From: an uncultured Planctomycetota bacterium
Lineage (GTDB): Bacteria > Planctomycetota > UBA1135 > GCA-002686595
NCBI GenBank assembly: GCA_903892045.1
Contig: CAITGX010000179.1
Coordinates: forward strand, 1 to 34,271
Direction: 5' to 3'
Length of the DNA: 34,271 bases
Part shown: one piece after another, positions 17,428 to 25,806 of the stretch
Numbering within the stretch: the first letter of the stretch is position 1
Layout of the letters: each line of letters opens with the position of its first letter
Notes under the pieces: generated by a model
Told to the model about the DNA's origin: nothing
Seen by the model: the letters and a program-made list of their open reading frames with translations, nothing else
Database searches by the model: none
Translations under genes and position numbers: made by a program

Positions 17428-17433
17428 AGGCTA
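17428..17433 (-). promoter_or_regulatory. -10 box (TAGCCT) directly before the BamE-like gene
   Basis: On the minus strand TAGCCT ends 8 nt before the ATG (17417-17419), which predicts a leaderless or near-leaderless mRNA. No Shine-Dalgarno site is possible in between. Confidence 0.48.
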
Positions 17434-17486
17434 GCAAGCGCGCGAGCGCCCAGAGTGTCCACGATGCAAAACCCGCGTTCCGCGCG

Positions 17487-17492
17487 TAGTCT
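17487..17492 (+). promoter_or_regulatory. -10 box (TAGTCT) directly before the 5'-nucleotidase gene
   Basis: TAGTCT ends 8 nt before the ATG at 17501, the same geometry as the divergent gene's box at 17428-17433. Both promoters share an 81-bp intergenic region. Confidence 0.5.
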
Positions 17493-17500
17493 CGTGCGCG

Positions 17501-19087
17501 ATGAAGCTGTTCGGAAACGCGGGGCTGGGTCGGCGGGCGGTGCTGGGGCTCCTGCTCGCGCTGTGGGTCGCGGCGTGTGCGGCGACCGGGGGCGAGGGGC
17601 GCGGGCGGCCGCAGGGCAGCGTGCGGCTCGTGGTGCTGCACACCAACGACATCCACGGTCAGGTGCTGCCGCGCAAGGCGACGTGGCTCGACCGCCAGGC
17701 GCCGCCCCAGATCGGCGGCCTGCCGCGCGTGGCGGGATACGTGAACGCGGTGCGGCGCGAGCTCGAGGGCACGGGCACGGAGCTGCTCGTGCTCGAGGGC
17801 GGCGACTGGTACCAGGGCACGCCGGAGGGCGGGCTCGAGCAGGGCCTGCCGTTCGTCGAGGCGCTCGCGGCCATCTCGTTCGACGCCCTCGCGATCGGCA
17901 ACCACGAGTTCGACCACTCGACGGCCAACCTCCGGCGCCTGCTCGAGGCCACCGGCGAACGCGCGGTGTGCGCGAACTTGCGCGATCCTGCGAGCGGCGA
18001 GCGCGTCTCGTGGATCGAGCCCTGGCGCATCGTCGACTGCGGGGGCCTGCGCATCGCGATCGTCGGACTGATCACGCCGGAGACACCTTCGATCTCGCAC
18101 GCCGACACGCGCGCGCTGACGTTCGTCGAGCCGGCGCTCGAGCTCGCGACGGTGAAGCGCGAGCTCGACGGCCGCTGCGACCTGATCCTGCCGCTCGCGC
18201 ACATGGGAGTCGAAGAGGCGCTGGCGACCGCGAAGGCGCACCCGGATCTGCCGCTCCTGATCACGGGCCACTCGCACACCTACCTCAAGGAAGGCAAGCG
18301 CGACGGCGCGGGTCTCGTGGTGCAGACCGGCGCCAAGGCCTCGGCGGTCGGGCGCGTCGAGCTCGAGATCGACGGCCCGAGTGCGACCGTCACTTCGGTG
18401 CGCGCGAGCCTCGTCGACCTGCTCACGGAGCCCGAGGAACAGGACCGCAATGCGAAGGTCGAGAGCATCTGCGCCGAGCTCGTCACGCGCGCGGAAGCCG
18501 ACATGAAGTGCGAGGTCGGCGAGCTCGCGGCGCCGCTCAAGGCCGGCCGCGGGCCGCTCTCCACCGTGGCCAGCAGCTGGGTCGCCGACCTCGTGCGCGA
18601 GCGCATGGGCGCCGACGTCGGCCTGCACAATCGCGGCGGGACACGCGCGGAGATCGACGCCGGCGCCGTCACCGTGCGCGAGGTCTTCGAGATGCTGCCG
18701 TTCGACAACGACGTCGTGCTGCTCGAGGTCCCGGGCAGCGTGCTCGAGGCCGTCGTCCGGGGCGCCATCGAGGGCACCGTGCACTCGGGGCTCGACTACA
18801 GCGGCATGCGCGTGTTCGTGCGTTCGCGGCAGGAGGAGGGAGCGACGCGACTGGCGTTCGTGCGCATCGAGATCGCGGGCGCGCCGCTCGAGCCGCAGAA
18901 GCTGTACCGCGTAGCGCTGAACTCCTTCCTCGCCGGGGGTGGCGACGGCTTCAAGGAACTCGCACGCTCGACGAAGCTCGCGCAGGACCCGATCCTGCTG
19001 CGCGAGCTCGCGGAGGCCGCGCTCGTGAGAGCCGGGCGCATCACGCCGCCCGCGGACGCGCGCATCGTCGAGGAGGCTCAGCCGTGA
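17501..19087 (+). CDS. 5'-nucleotidase-type metallophosphatase lipoprotein
   Basis: This 528-residue protein begins with a signal peptide and the lipobox VAAC (Cys26). The metallophosphatase domain has HTNDIHG (47-53), EGGDWYQG, GNHEFD (133-138), a catalytic-region LPLAHMG and GHSHT, giving a full two-metal site. A 5'-nucleotidase C-terminal substrate-recognition domain follows, with FEMLPFDNDVVLLEVPG and LNSFLAGGGDGFKEL. It should hydrolyse nucleotides or similar phosphate esters outside the cytoplasm, anchored by lipid. The stop overlaps the GTG of the HEAT/VWA gene (GTGA), so the two are translationally coupled. The exact substrate, whether nucleotide, UDP-sugar or other, cannot be told from motifs. 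Confidence 0.93.
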   Translation: MKLFGNAGLGRRAVLGLLLALWVAACAATGGEGRGRPQGSVRLVVLHTNDIHGQVLPRKATWLDRQAPPQIGGLPRVAGYVNAVRRELEGTGTELLVLEGGDWYQGTPEGGLEQGLPFVEALAAISFDALAIGNHEFDHSTANLRRLLEATGERAVCANLRDPASGERVSWIEPWRIVDCGGLRIAIVGLITPETPSISHADTRALTFVEPALELATVKRELDGRCDLILPLAHMGVEEALATAKAHPDLPLLITGHSHTYLKEGKRDGAGLVVQTGAKASAVGRVELEIDGPSATVTSVRASLVDLLTEPEEQDRNAKVESICAELVTRAEADMKCEVGELAAPLKAGRGPLSTVASSWVADLVRERMGADVGLHNRGGTRAEIDAGAVTVREVFEMLPFDNDVVLLEVPGSVLEAVVRGAIEGTVHSGLDYSGMRVFVRSRQEEGATRLAFVRIEIAGAPLEPQKLYRVALNSFLAGGGDGFKELARSTKLAQDPILLRELAEAALVRAGRITPPADARIVEEAQP

Positions 19088-20532
19088 TCGCGAGCCTCGC
19101 GCTCTGTGCGGCGTTGCTCCTGCCGCAGGGCTTCGACGAGCTCGCCCAGAAGTTCGTCGACAAGGACGCGCGCGTGCGGCGCGACGCGGTGATCGGTCTC
19201 GCGAAGCTCGACACGCAGCAGGGCTGGGAAAAGGTCGTCGCGGCCTTGCGCGACCCCAAGCCAGAAGTCGCGGACGAGGCGCAGCTGCAGCTCGCGGGGC
19301 TCGCGGGCGCGGCCGAGCTCGCGCTGCTCTACGGCAAGGACGCGCTCGCTTCGAAGGACGAATTCGTGCGCCTGCGCGTGGCGGAAGCGCTGGGACGACT
19401 GTCGGAAGCCCCCGATGTCGCCAGCGTGACGAAGGCGCTCGCCGACAAGGACGCGAGCGTGCGGCGCACGCTGTGCTGGTCGATCGAGCGGCTGGGGCTC
19501 GCCGGCAAGTGGAGCGCGGCGACGCCTGCGCTCGGCGAGCTGGCCCGCAAGGACAAGGACGGCGGCGTGCGCGCTGCAGCACTCGTCGCGAGTGCGACGC
19601 TGCGTGCGGAGTCGGCGGCCAGCCTCGCTGTGCTCGCGGCCGACGCGAACGCCGAGGTGCGCGCGGCGGTCGTGATCGCGGCACGCTCGATCGACGCGGA
19701 CACGGCGCATGCTCGAGCGAGCGCCGCGGCGAAGGACTCGGCGCTCGGAGTGCGCATCGTGGCCGCGGAGAGCCTCGCGGCCGCTCGCGATGCGCGGGGC
19801 GTGCGTGCGCTCGTCGACGTGCTCGAGTCGGAGAAGGAGCTGCGCGGGCGCTGGCACGCGGTGGAACTCCTGCGGCAAGTCTCGGGACTGCAGCACCGCC
19901 TCGATCCTCGGCCGTGGAAGGCGTGGGCAGCCGCACTCGCCGACGGCCCGTTGCCGGAGCCCCGCAAGCCCGAGCGGGCGGAGGAAGAGCGCAGCGTGTC
20001 GTTCGCAGGCCTGCCGATCCGCTCCGAGCGCGTGTGCTTCCTGATCGACCTGTCCGGCTCGATCTGGCAGAAGCGCGCGGATGGACGCACGCGCAAGGAG
20101 CTCGTCGACGAGGAACTCCGCAAGGCGCTCGAGGCCCTGCCCGAGAGCACGCGCTTCAACGTGATCCCGTACACGGCGATCCCAGCGCCGTGGCAGAAGA
20201 CGCTCGTGCCCGCGGAGCGCAAGAACGTCGCCAAGGCGCTCGAGTGGTTCGTGGCCCGCAAGGACACGGGCACGGGCGACCTCTGGGGTGCCCTGCAGGT
20301 CGCACTCGCCGATCCGGACGTCGACACGCTCGTCGTGCTCTCCGACGGTGCGCCCTCGGGCGGGCGGCGCTGGAACCTCGGACTGATGAAGCAGCTGTTT
20401 GCCGAGCAGAACCGCTTCCGTCGCGTCGAGCTCGACGCCGTTCTCGCGGATGCGAGCGGCCGGCTGGTGCGCGAATGGGACGAGATGTGCGCACAGAGCG
20501 GCGGGCGGACCATCGAGATCGAGCTGCGCTGA
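19084..20532 (+). CDS. HEAT-repeat plus von Willebrand A domain protein
   Basis: This 482-residue protein starts at a GTG overlapping the previous stop (GTGA). A short hydrophobic N-terminus (IASLALCAALLLPQG) suggests export. Residues ~17-285 are HEAT-like repeats (for example KDARVRRDAVIGLAKL, KDASVRRTLCWSIERLG, ANAEVRAAVVIAARS). Residues ~313-482 form a VWA domain with an intact MIDAS start DLSGS (322-326) and LSDGAPSGG. Proteins of this build occur in planctomycetes as secreted or surface scaffolds, and metal-dependent ligand binding is likely. No protease or sortase motif is visible. Tight coupling to the nucleotidase lipoprotein suggests a shared process. The partner is unknown. Confidence 0.9.
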   Translation: MIASLALCAALLLPQGFDELAQKFVDKDARVRRDAVIGLAKLDTQQGWEKVVAALRDPKPEVADEAQLQLAGLAGAAELALLYGKDALASKDEFVRLRVAEALGRLSEAPDVASVTKALADKDASVRRTLCWSIERLGLAGKWSAATPALGELARKDKDGGVRAAALVASATLRAESAASLAVLAADANAEVRAAVVIAARSIDADTAHARASAAAKDSALGVRIVAAESLAAARDARGVRALVDVLESEKELRGRWHAVELLRQVSGLQHRLDPRPWKAWAAALADGPLPEPRKPERAEEERSVSFAGLPIRSERVCFLIDLSGSIWQKRADGRTRKELVDEELRKALEALPESTRFNVIPYTAIPAPWQKTLVPAERKNVAKALEWFVARKDTGTGDLWGALQVALADPDVDTLVVLSDGAPSGGRRWNLGLMKQLFAEQNRFRRVELDAVLADASGRLVREWDEMCAQSGGRTIEIELR

Positions 20533-20566
20533 GCGAGGCGAGCGCGCTCCGGGGCGCGGCGTGCGG

Positions 20567-20572
20567 TATTCT
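20567..20572 (+). promoter_or_regulatory. -10 box (TATTCT) directly before the ASPIC/UnbV gene
   Basis: TATTCT ends 10 nt before the ATG at 20583. It lies in the 50-bp gap after the HEAT/VWA gene, so the large lipoprotein can be expressed on its own, probably from a very short-leader mRNA. Confidence 0.5.
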
Positions 20573-20582
20573 CGTGGGCGTC

Positions 20583-23500
20583 ATGGCCCGCAGTCGGCTG
20601 CTCTTGGCGTCCCTGTTCCTCGCGTCCTGCGGAAGCGAGTCGAGCGACGCGCCGTCGAGCTCCTCGACGTCCGGCTCCACCTCTCCTGCCTCCACCCCGT
20701 CGCAGCCTTCGACTCCCGCGCTGCCGCAGCGGCCTGCGGACGTGGCCCGTGGACGCGTGAGCTCACCGCTGCCCGCGCCTGACCTCGCGGGCCCTGCCCA
20801 GTACCTGTTCGTCGATCCCGAGGTTCCGAAGGACGAGTGGAACGCGGAGAACCACGCGCGCATGGACCCGCGCGTCGATGGCTGGCCGATGGAGGCGATC
20901 CACGACGTCGTGCGTCCGCGCATGCTGGCGCTTGCGGAGCGCGTGTGGGGCGCGAGCGACGCGCCGGTCGCCGAGCTGCTCGCGCCGGAGTTCGCGGGCG
21001 CCACGGCGCTGCGCGGAGAGCTCGCGACGCTGCACGACGACGGCCAGCTCGCGGTCGAGGCGTTGAAGTCCGGAGAGCGGCCGCTCGCGCCGGTGCCGGA
21101 CTGGTCCGCGGCCTGTGCGGCGCTGCGCGGACCCTTCCGCGGGGCCAAGCCGCAGCTGCAGCTGTGGATCGAGTCCGTGCGGCCCGACGGCGCGGCCGTG
21201 GTGAGCGAGGCGCGCCTGTGCGTCTCGGCAGCTCTCGCCCCCGGTGCCGTGCAGCACAACGCGCTCTGGCGCGTGCGCTGGGTTCCGGGCGCGGACGCAG
21301 GCTCGCCGCGCGTGCAGTCGATCGAGGTGCTCGAGCTCGAGGAACTCCGTGCAGCCCGCCGCGCGTTCGGGGATCACACGGCGCGCTGGATCGGAACGCC
21401 GCCGTGGCTCGAGCGCGAGTTCCTGCATGGCCTCGGCGAGTACTACTTCCGCCAGGACAAGCTCACGGGCAACCACCTGCTCGGCGGCCATGGCCTCGCG
21501 GTGGGGGACGCCAACGGCGATGGTCTCGACGACGTGTACATGTGCACGGCCGGCGGCTTCCCGAACCGGCTTCTCCTGCAGCAGCCGGACGGCACTCTGC
21601 GCGACGGAACCAGCGAGGCCAAGGTCGCGTTGCTCGACAACACGCGCTCGGCGTTGATCGTGGACATCGACGGCGATCGCCACCGGGACCTCGTGGCCGG
21701 CGTTGGGCCCTACGTGTGGATCGCCTACAACGATGGCAGCGGCGTGTTCGGCGAGCAGCAGCTGCTCGGCAGTCCGGAGCTCGGCGAGGAGGACATCTTT
21801 TCGATGGTGGCCGGCGATCCCGACCGCGACGGAGACCTCGACCTCTACTGCTGTCGCTACGTGAAGGGCGGCATGATCGCGGGCGTTCCGCGGCCGTACC
21901 ACGACGCCCGCGGCGGGGCGACGAACCTGTACTGGCGCAACGAGGGCGCGCGCCGCTTCCGCAATGCGACCGATGAGGTCGGCTTCGGTGCAGCCAACGA
22001 TCGCTACAGCCTCGCGGCGCTCTGGCAGGACCTCGATCTCGACGGCGACCTCGACCTCTACGTCGTCAACGACTTCGGTCGCAACAACCTGTTCCTCAAC
22101 GACGGCGGCAAGTTCCGCGACGAGGCGCAGGAGCGCGGCGCCGACGACATGGCCGCGGGCATGGGCATCACGAGCGCGGACTTCGATCTCGACGGCGAGC
22201 CGGACCTGTACACCTCGAACATGTACAGCGCCGCGGGCCTGCGCACGACGGCGCAGCCCGAGCGCTTCCTCGATGGAGAGCACCGCGAGCTCCAACACCA
22301 CTTCCGGCGCCACGCCAGCGGCAACACGCTGCTGCGCGGGCTCGGCGGCGGGCGCTTCGAGGAAGTCACGGAGAAGGTTGGCGGCGCACGCGCGGGCTGG
22401 TCGTGGGGCGGGATGTTCCTCGACTTCGACAACGATCGCTACCCGGACCTGCTCGTGCCCAACGGGTTCATCAGCGCGTCGCGCTCGAAGGACGTCGAGA
22501 GCTTCTTCTGGCGGCGCGTGATCAGCCAGAGCCCGCCCGATGCGAGCGTCGACGAGGACTATCGTCGCGCGTGGGCGAGCATGCAGCAGATCGTCATGGA
22601 CGAGGGTGCCTCCTACAACGGCTGGGAGCGCAACACGGCCTTCTTCAACGTCGGAGGAACGCGACTCGTCGACGCGAGCGCCGTGGCCAGCTTCGACACG
22701 CTCGACGACTTCCGCGCGGTGGCGCGCGTCGACTGGGATGACGATGGGCGCGAGGACGCGATCGTGCGCAGCCGCACGGCGCCGCGCCTGCGCTTCCTGC
22801 ACAACCAGAGCGCCTCCGCGCATCACTTTGTCTCGCTCACGCTGGTCGGAAGCGGACTCAACATGGACGCCATCGGCGCGCGTGTCGACCTCCAGGCCGG
22901 TGGCAAGCTGGTGCGGCGCACCGTGCACGCGGGCGAAGGCTATCTGGCCCAGTCGTCGCGTCGCTTGCACTTCGGACTCGGTGCCACGGAGCGCGTCGAC
23001 TCGGTCGTCGTGCACTGGCCCGATGGCAGCGAGCAGCGCTTTGGACCGCTCGAAGCGGATGCTCGCTACGAGCTCACCCAGGGGCGAGCGGAACCGCGTC
23101 AGATCGAGCCGCGTCGCATCGCGACCTTCGCGGACCTCGATCCCGCGCCGCTCGCGGCCTCGCCCGCGCGCATCGAGCGCTTCGTGCTCGTCGAGAAGCT
23201 CCCGATGCGCGAGTTCACGCTGCCACGCTTCGATGGCACTGCGCCACGCGTCAAGGAACTCGCAGGCTCGACGCCGCTCCTGGTGACGTGGTCCGTGGAG
23301 GACGCCAACTCGCGCATGTTGCTGGAGTCGCTGGGACGACGTCTCCCCGAGTTCGACGCCGCGGGCGTGCGTCTCGTGCTCCTGTGCGTGGACGACGGTC
23401 CGAAGCTGGCGGCGGCGCGCCGCTGGCTGCAGGAGCGCGGGCTGCTGCACCTCGGTGGCCCTGCCGACGGCGCGTGGATGCAGCGCCTGCAGGTGCTGTA

Positions 23501-23804
23501 CCTCGAGGTGCTCGGCAACACGTCGCGTGCGCTCATGCCCCAGTCGCTGCTGCTCGACTCGGCGGGGCAGTGGGTGATCGGCTACGACGGCACATTCGCG
23601 GTGGACACGCTGCTCGCGGACGTGGCGGCGCTGGGAACGATCGATGCGCGCGCGCCCCAGACAGCGAAGCTCCTCGGCGGCCGCTGGGTGATGAAGTCGA
23701 GTCGCGACTGGCAGTTCCTGATCGACATCTACCGCGAGATCGGCGCCGGCGAGCTGGCCGCGATGTACGAGAGCCATCGCGCGACCCTCTCGCAGGGTCG
23801 CTAG
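20583..23804 (+). CDS. FG-GAP / ASPIC-UnbV lipoprotein with a thioredoxin-like C-terminal domain
   Basis: This 1073-residue exported lipoprotein has lipobox LASC followed by a low-complexity Ser/Thr/Pro linker (residues ~19-50). An N-terminal domain of unknown type covers ~60-290. At least seven FG-GAP/VCBS calcium-loop repeats follow (GDANGDGLDDVY, DIDGDRHRDL, DPDRDGDLDLY, DLDLDGDLDLY, DFDLDGEPDLY, DFDNDRYPDLL, DWDDDGREDAI), forming a beta propeller. Then comes an ASPIC/UnbV domain (GSGLNMDAIGARVDL, VHAGEGYLAQSSRRLHFGLG, VHWPDGS). The last ~200 residues resemble a TlpA/thioredoxin fold (PLLVTWSVEDANSRMLLESLGRRL, then MPQSLLLDSAGQWVIGY) but lack the CxxC pair. The ATG at 20583 gives the intact lipobox; the track's upstream extension reads through the previous gene. 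Likely a surface-binding protein. Confidence 0.9.
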   Translation: MARSRLLLASLFLASCGSESSDAPSSSSTSGSTSPASTPSQPSTPALPQRPADVARGRVSSPLPAPDLAGPAQYLFVDPEVPKDEWNAENHARMDPRVDGWPMEAIHDVVRPRMLALAERVWGASDAPVAELLAPEFAGATALRGELATLHDDGQLAVEALKSGERPLAPVPDWSAACAALRGPFRGAKPQLQLWIESVRPDGAAVVSEARLCVSAALAPGAVQHNALWRVRWVPGADAGSPRVQSIEVLELEELRAARRAFGDHTARWIGTPPWLEREFLHGLGEYYFRQDKLTGNHLLGGHGLAVGDANGDGLDDVYMCTAGGFPNRLLLQQPDGTLRDGTSEAKVALLDNTRSALIVDIDGDRHRDLVAGVGPYVWIAYNDGSGVFGEQQLLGSPELGEEDIFSMVAGDPDRDGDLDLYCCRYVKGGMIAGVPRPYHDARGGATNLYWRNEGARRFRNATDEVGFGAANDRYSLAALWQDLDLDGDLDLYVVNDFGRNNLFLNDGGKFRDEAQERGADDMAAGMGITSADFDLDGEPDLYTSNMYSAAGLRTTAQPERFLDGEHRELQHHFRRHASGNTLLRGLGGGRFEEVTEKVGGARAGWSWGGMFLDFDNDRYPDLLVPNGFISASRSKDVESFFWRRVISQSPPDASVDEDYRRAWASMQQIVMDEGASYNGWERNTAFFNVGGTRLVDASAVASFDTLDDFRAVARVDWDDDGREDAIVRSRTAPRLRFLHNQSASAHHFVSLTLVGSGLNMDAIGARVDLQAGGKLVRRTVHAGEGYLAQSSRRLHFGLGATERVDSVVVHWPDGSEQRFGPLEADARYELTQGRAEPRQIEPRRIATFADLDPAPLAASPARIERFVLVEKLPMREFTLPRFDGTAPRVKELAGSTPLLVTWSVEDANSRMLLESLGRRLPEFDAAGVRLVLLCVDDGPKLAAARRWLQERGLLHLGGPADGAWMQRLQVLYLEVLGNTSRALMPQSLLLDSAGQWVIGYDGTFAVDTLLADVAALGTIDARAPQTAKLLGGRWVMKSSRDWQFLIDIYREIGAGELAAMYESHRATLSQGR

Positions 23805-23859
23805 GGGCCGTCCGTGCGGGTCTGGCGTGACGCGCTTGCCTGCGCGGCGCCAATGGGGA

Positions 23860-23865
23860 GAATCT
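23860..23865 (+). promoter_or_regulatory. Imperfect -10 box (GAATCT) before the enoyl-CoA hydratase gene
   Basis: GAATCT ends 8 nt before the ATG at 23874. It matches the spacing of the TANNNT boxes elsewhere in the window but has G instead of the first T. It is the likely promoter of the acyl-CoA gene cluster; low certainty. Confidence 0.3.
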
Positions 23866-23873
23866 TCGCCCCC

Positions 23874-24707
23874 ATGAGCCTGCTCGACACTCTCTCGGCG
23901 CCTGAGGCGCTTCCCAACGGCAAGGTCCACTACCGCTCCGGCAACAGCGTCGCGCTGCTCACGCTCGTGAACCCGCCGGCGAACGGCTACTCCTACGAGA
24001 TGCTGCGCGACCTCGACGAGGCGATCCTGCGCGCGCGCTTCGACGACACCGTGCAGGTGATCGTGCTCGCGGGCGCGGGGGAGAAGTTCTTCTGCGCGGG
24101 CGCGGACATCGCGATGCTCAACCGGCTGACGCCGACGCAGAAGTACTACTTCTGCCTGCATGCCAACGAGACGCTGCAGCGCCTCGAGCGCACGCCGAAG
24201 CTCGTGATCGCGGCCCTGTCGGGCCACTGCGTCGGCGGTGGACTCGAGATCGCGCTGGCAGCGGACTTGCGGCTCGCGCGCCGTGGGTCGGGCAAGTGCG
24301 GCCTCCCGGAGGTTGCGCTGGGAGTGCTTCCGGGCACGGGCGGCACGCAGCGCCTCGCGCGCCTGCTCGGGCGCGCGAAGGCCATCGAGCTCATGACGAG
24401 CGGACGCACGTTCGACTACGACGAGGCGCTCTCGCTCGGTGTCGTCACGGAGGTCCGCGACGCGGCGGATGACGCCGCGTTCCTCGAGCTGGTTCTCGCT
24501 CACGCGAAGTCGTTCACCACGCCGGGTCGCGCGGCGATGAGCGTCGGTCACATCAAGGCCGCCGTGCACGGTGGCGTCGACCTGCCGCTCGATGCCGGTC
24601 TCGCTCTCGAGCGCGAGCTGCAGGCGAAGCTGTTCGCGTCCGCGGACGCCAAGGAAGGCATCGCGGCCTACGTCGAGAAGCGCGCGGCCCAGTTTCAGGG
24701 GAAGTGA
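23874..24707 (+). CDS. Enoyl-CoA hydratase/isomerase (crotonase) family protein
   Basis: This 277-residue crotonase-fold enzyme has oxyanion-hole segments FFCAGADIAML (~72-82) and GHCVGGGLEIALAADLRLA. Catalytic glutamates are at about 125 (GGGLE) and 146 (GLPEVALG), so real hydratase activity is expected rather than only isomerase. PGTGGTQRLARLLG is the usual following helix. It acts on CoA thioesters in the cytoplasm. The N-terminus (~20 residues) precedes the first strand and is slightly longer than in minimal crotonases. It is the first gene of a cluster with an MDR oxidoreductase (4-base gap) and a 3-hydroxyacyl-CoA dehydrogenase. Chain-length preference cannot be read from the sequence. 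Confidence 0.93.
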   Translation: MSLLDTLSAPEALPNGKVHYRSGNSVALLTLVNPPANGYSYEMLRDLDEAILRARFDDTVQVIVLAGAGEKFFCAGADIAMLNRLTPTQKYYFCLHANETLQRLERTPKLVIAALSGHCVGGGLEIALAADLRLARRGSGKCGLPEVALGVLPGTGGTQRLARLLGRAKAIELMTSGRTFDYDEALSLGVVTEVRDAADDAAFLELVLAHAKSFTTPGRAAMSVGHIKAAVHGGVDLPLDAGLALERELQAKLFASADAKEGIAAYVEKRAAQFQGK

Positions 24708-24711
24708 GCCC

Positions 24712-25749
24712 ATGCAGGCGCTGCGCATCCACGCCCACGGCGGCCCCGAGGTCCTCTCGGTCGATGAGATTCCGCGTCCCGAGCCGCGCGAGGGCGAGGT
24801 GCTCGTGCGCGTGCTGGCCGCGTCGATCAACCACCTCGACCTGTGGGTGCGCCGCGGGATGCCGGGTTTTCCCGTGGCGTTTCCGCGCATCCTCGGTTGC
24901 GACGGCACGGGCGAGATCGCGGCACTCGGTCCCGGAACGAGCGGGCCGGCGGTCGGAACGAAGGTCGTCCTCGAGCCCGGCTACTCGTCGGGCAAGTCGC
25001 CGGAGGATCTCTCCGGCAATGACCACCTCGCGGCGGACTATTCGATCCGCGGCGAGCATGGCGATGGCTTCGACGCGGAGTATGTGGTCCTCCCGGCGCG
25101 CTACGTGTTCCCGCTGCCGACGGGCATCGATCCGGTGCAGGCCGCGGCCGTGCCGCTCGTGTTCCTGACGGCGTGGGGGATGCTCGTCACGCGCGCGCAG
25201 GTCGCCGCAGGCGAGACCGTGCTCGTGATCGCGGGCACGAGCGGCGTCGGCTCGGCGGGGATCCAGATCGCCAAGCAGCGCGGCGCGCGCGTGATCGCCA
25301 CGGCGGGCAGCGAGGCGAAGCTCATGCTCGCGCGTTCGCTCGGCGCCGACGAGGTCGTGGACCACTCGCGCGAGGGCTGGGACAAGGAAGTGAAGAAGCT
25401 CACGGGCGGTCGCGGCGTCGACGTCGTGTTCGAGCACGTGGGGCCCGCGACGTGGGATGCATCGGTGCGCTGCATGGCGCGCTGCGGCCGGCTCGTGACC
25501 TGCGGCGGCACGACGGGGCCCAAGGTCTCGCTGCTCTTGCCCCACGTCTTCATCAAGAACCTGACTTTCCTCGGCTCGACCATGGGGCCGCGCAGCGCGC
25601 TGCCCGAGATCTTCGAGCACGTCGCGGCGGGCCGCTTCCGGCCGGTGGTCGACCGCGTGCTGCCGCTCACGGCAGCGCGCGAGGCGCACGAGCTGCTGGA
25701 GGCGCGCAAGGTGGCCGGGAAGATCGTGCTGGTGCCCGGACTGCGCTAG
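24712..25749 (+). CDS. Zinc-independent MDR oxidoreductase (quinone/enoyl reductase-like)
   Basis: This 345-residue medium-chain dehydrogenase/reductase has the N-terminal GroES-like domain (MQALRIHAHGGPEVLSVDEI) and the NAD(P)-binding Rossmann site AGTSGVGSAGIQIAK. The zinc residues are gone: the catalytic positions read INHLDLW and GCDGTG. The lobe that normally carries four structural-zinc cysteines is kept in length (PGYSSGKSPEDLSGNDHLA) but has none of them. It is therefore probably a zinc-free NADPH-dependent quinone or enoyl-thioester reductase derived from a zinc-containing ancestor. At 345 residues it is shorter than crotonyl-CoA carboxylase/reductase (~430-450), which it is not. Its position between a hydratase and a hydroxyacyl-CoA dehydrogenase suggests a CoA-linked enoyl substrate. 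It starts 4 bases after the previous stop. Confidence 0.88.
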   Translation: MQALRIHAHGGPEVLSVDEIPRPEPREGEVLVRVLAASINHLDLWVRRGMPGFPVAFPRILGCDGTGEIAALGPGTSGPAVGTKVVLEPGYSSGKSPEDLSGNDHLAADYSIRGEHGDGFDAEYVVLPARYVFPLPTGIDPVQAAAVPLVFLTAWGMLVTRAQVAAGETVLVIAGTSGVGSAGIQIAKQRGARVIATAGSEAKLMLARSLGADEVVDHSREGWDKEVKKLTGGRGVDVVFEHVGPATWDASVRCMARCGRLVTCGGTTGPKVSLLLPHVFIKNLTFLGSTMGPRSALPEIFEHVAAGRFRPVVDRVLPLTAAREAHELLEARKVAGKIVLVPGLR

Positions 25750-25795
25750 ATTCTCGCGCGCGGCCGAAACCTCGCCGCGCGCGCCCTTTACCGAC

Positions 25796-25800
25796 AGGAG
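25796..25800 (+). promoter_or_regulatory. Shine-Dalgarno site for a TTG start
   Basis: AGGAG lies 6 nt before TTG at 25807 and fixes this rare start codon. Further upstream, TAGATT at 25747-25752 overlaps the previous gene's stop codon and could be an internal -10. Confidence 0.65.
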
Positions 25801-25806
25801 CAAGAC

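Noticed and set aside
19473-20582. N-terminal extension of the ASPIC/UnbV protein in the ORF track
   Set aside because: It overlaps the HEAT/VWA gene in another frame; the lipobox protein starts at 20583.
24712-25749. MDR gene as crotonyl-CoA carboxylase/reductase
   Set aside because: Too short (345 versus ~430-450 residues) and I cannot see the characteristic N-terminal extension.
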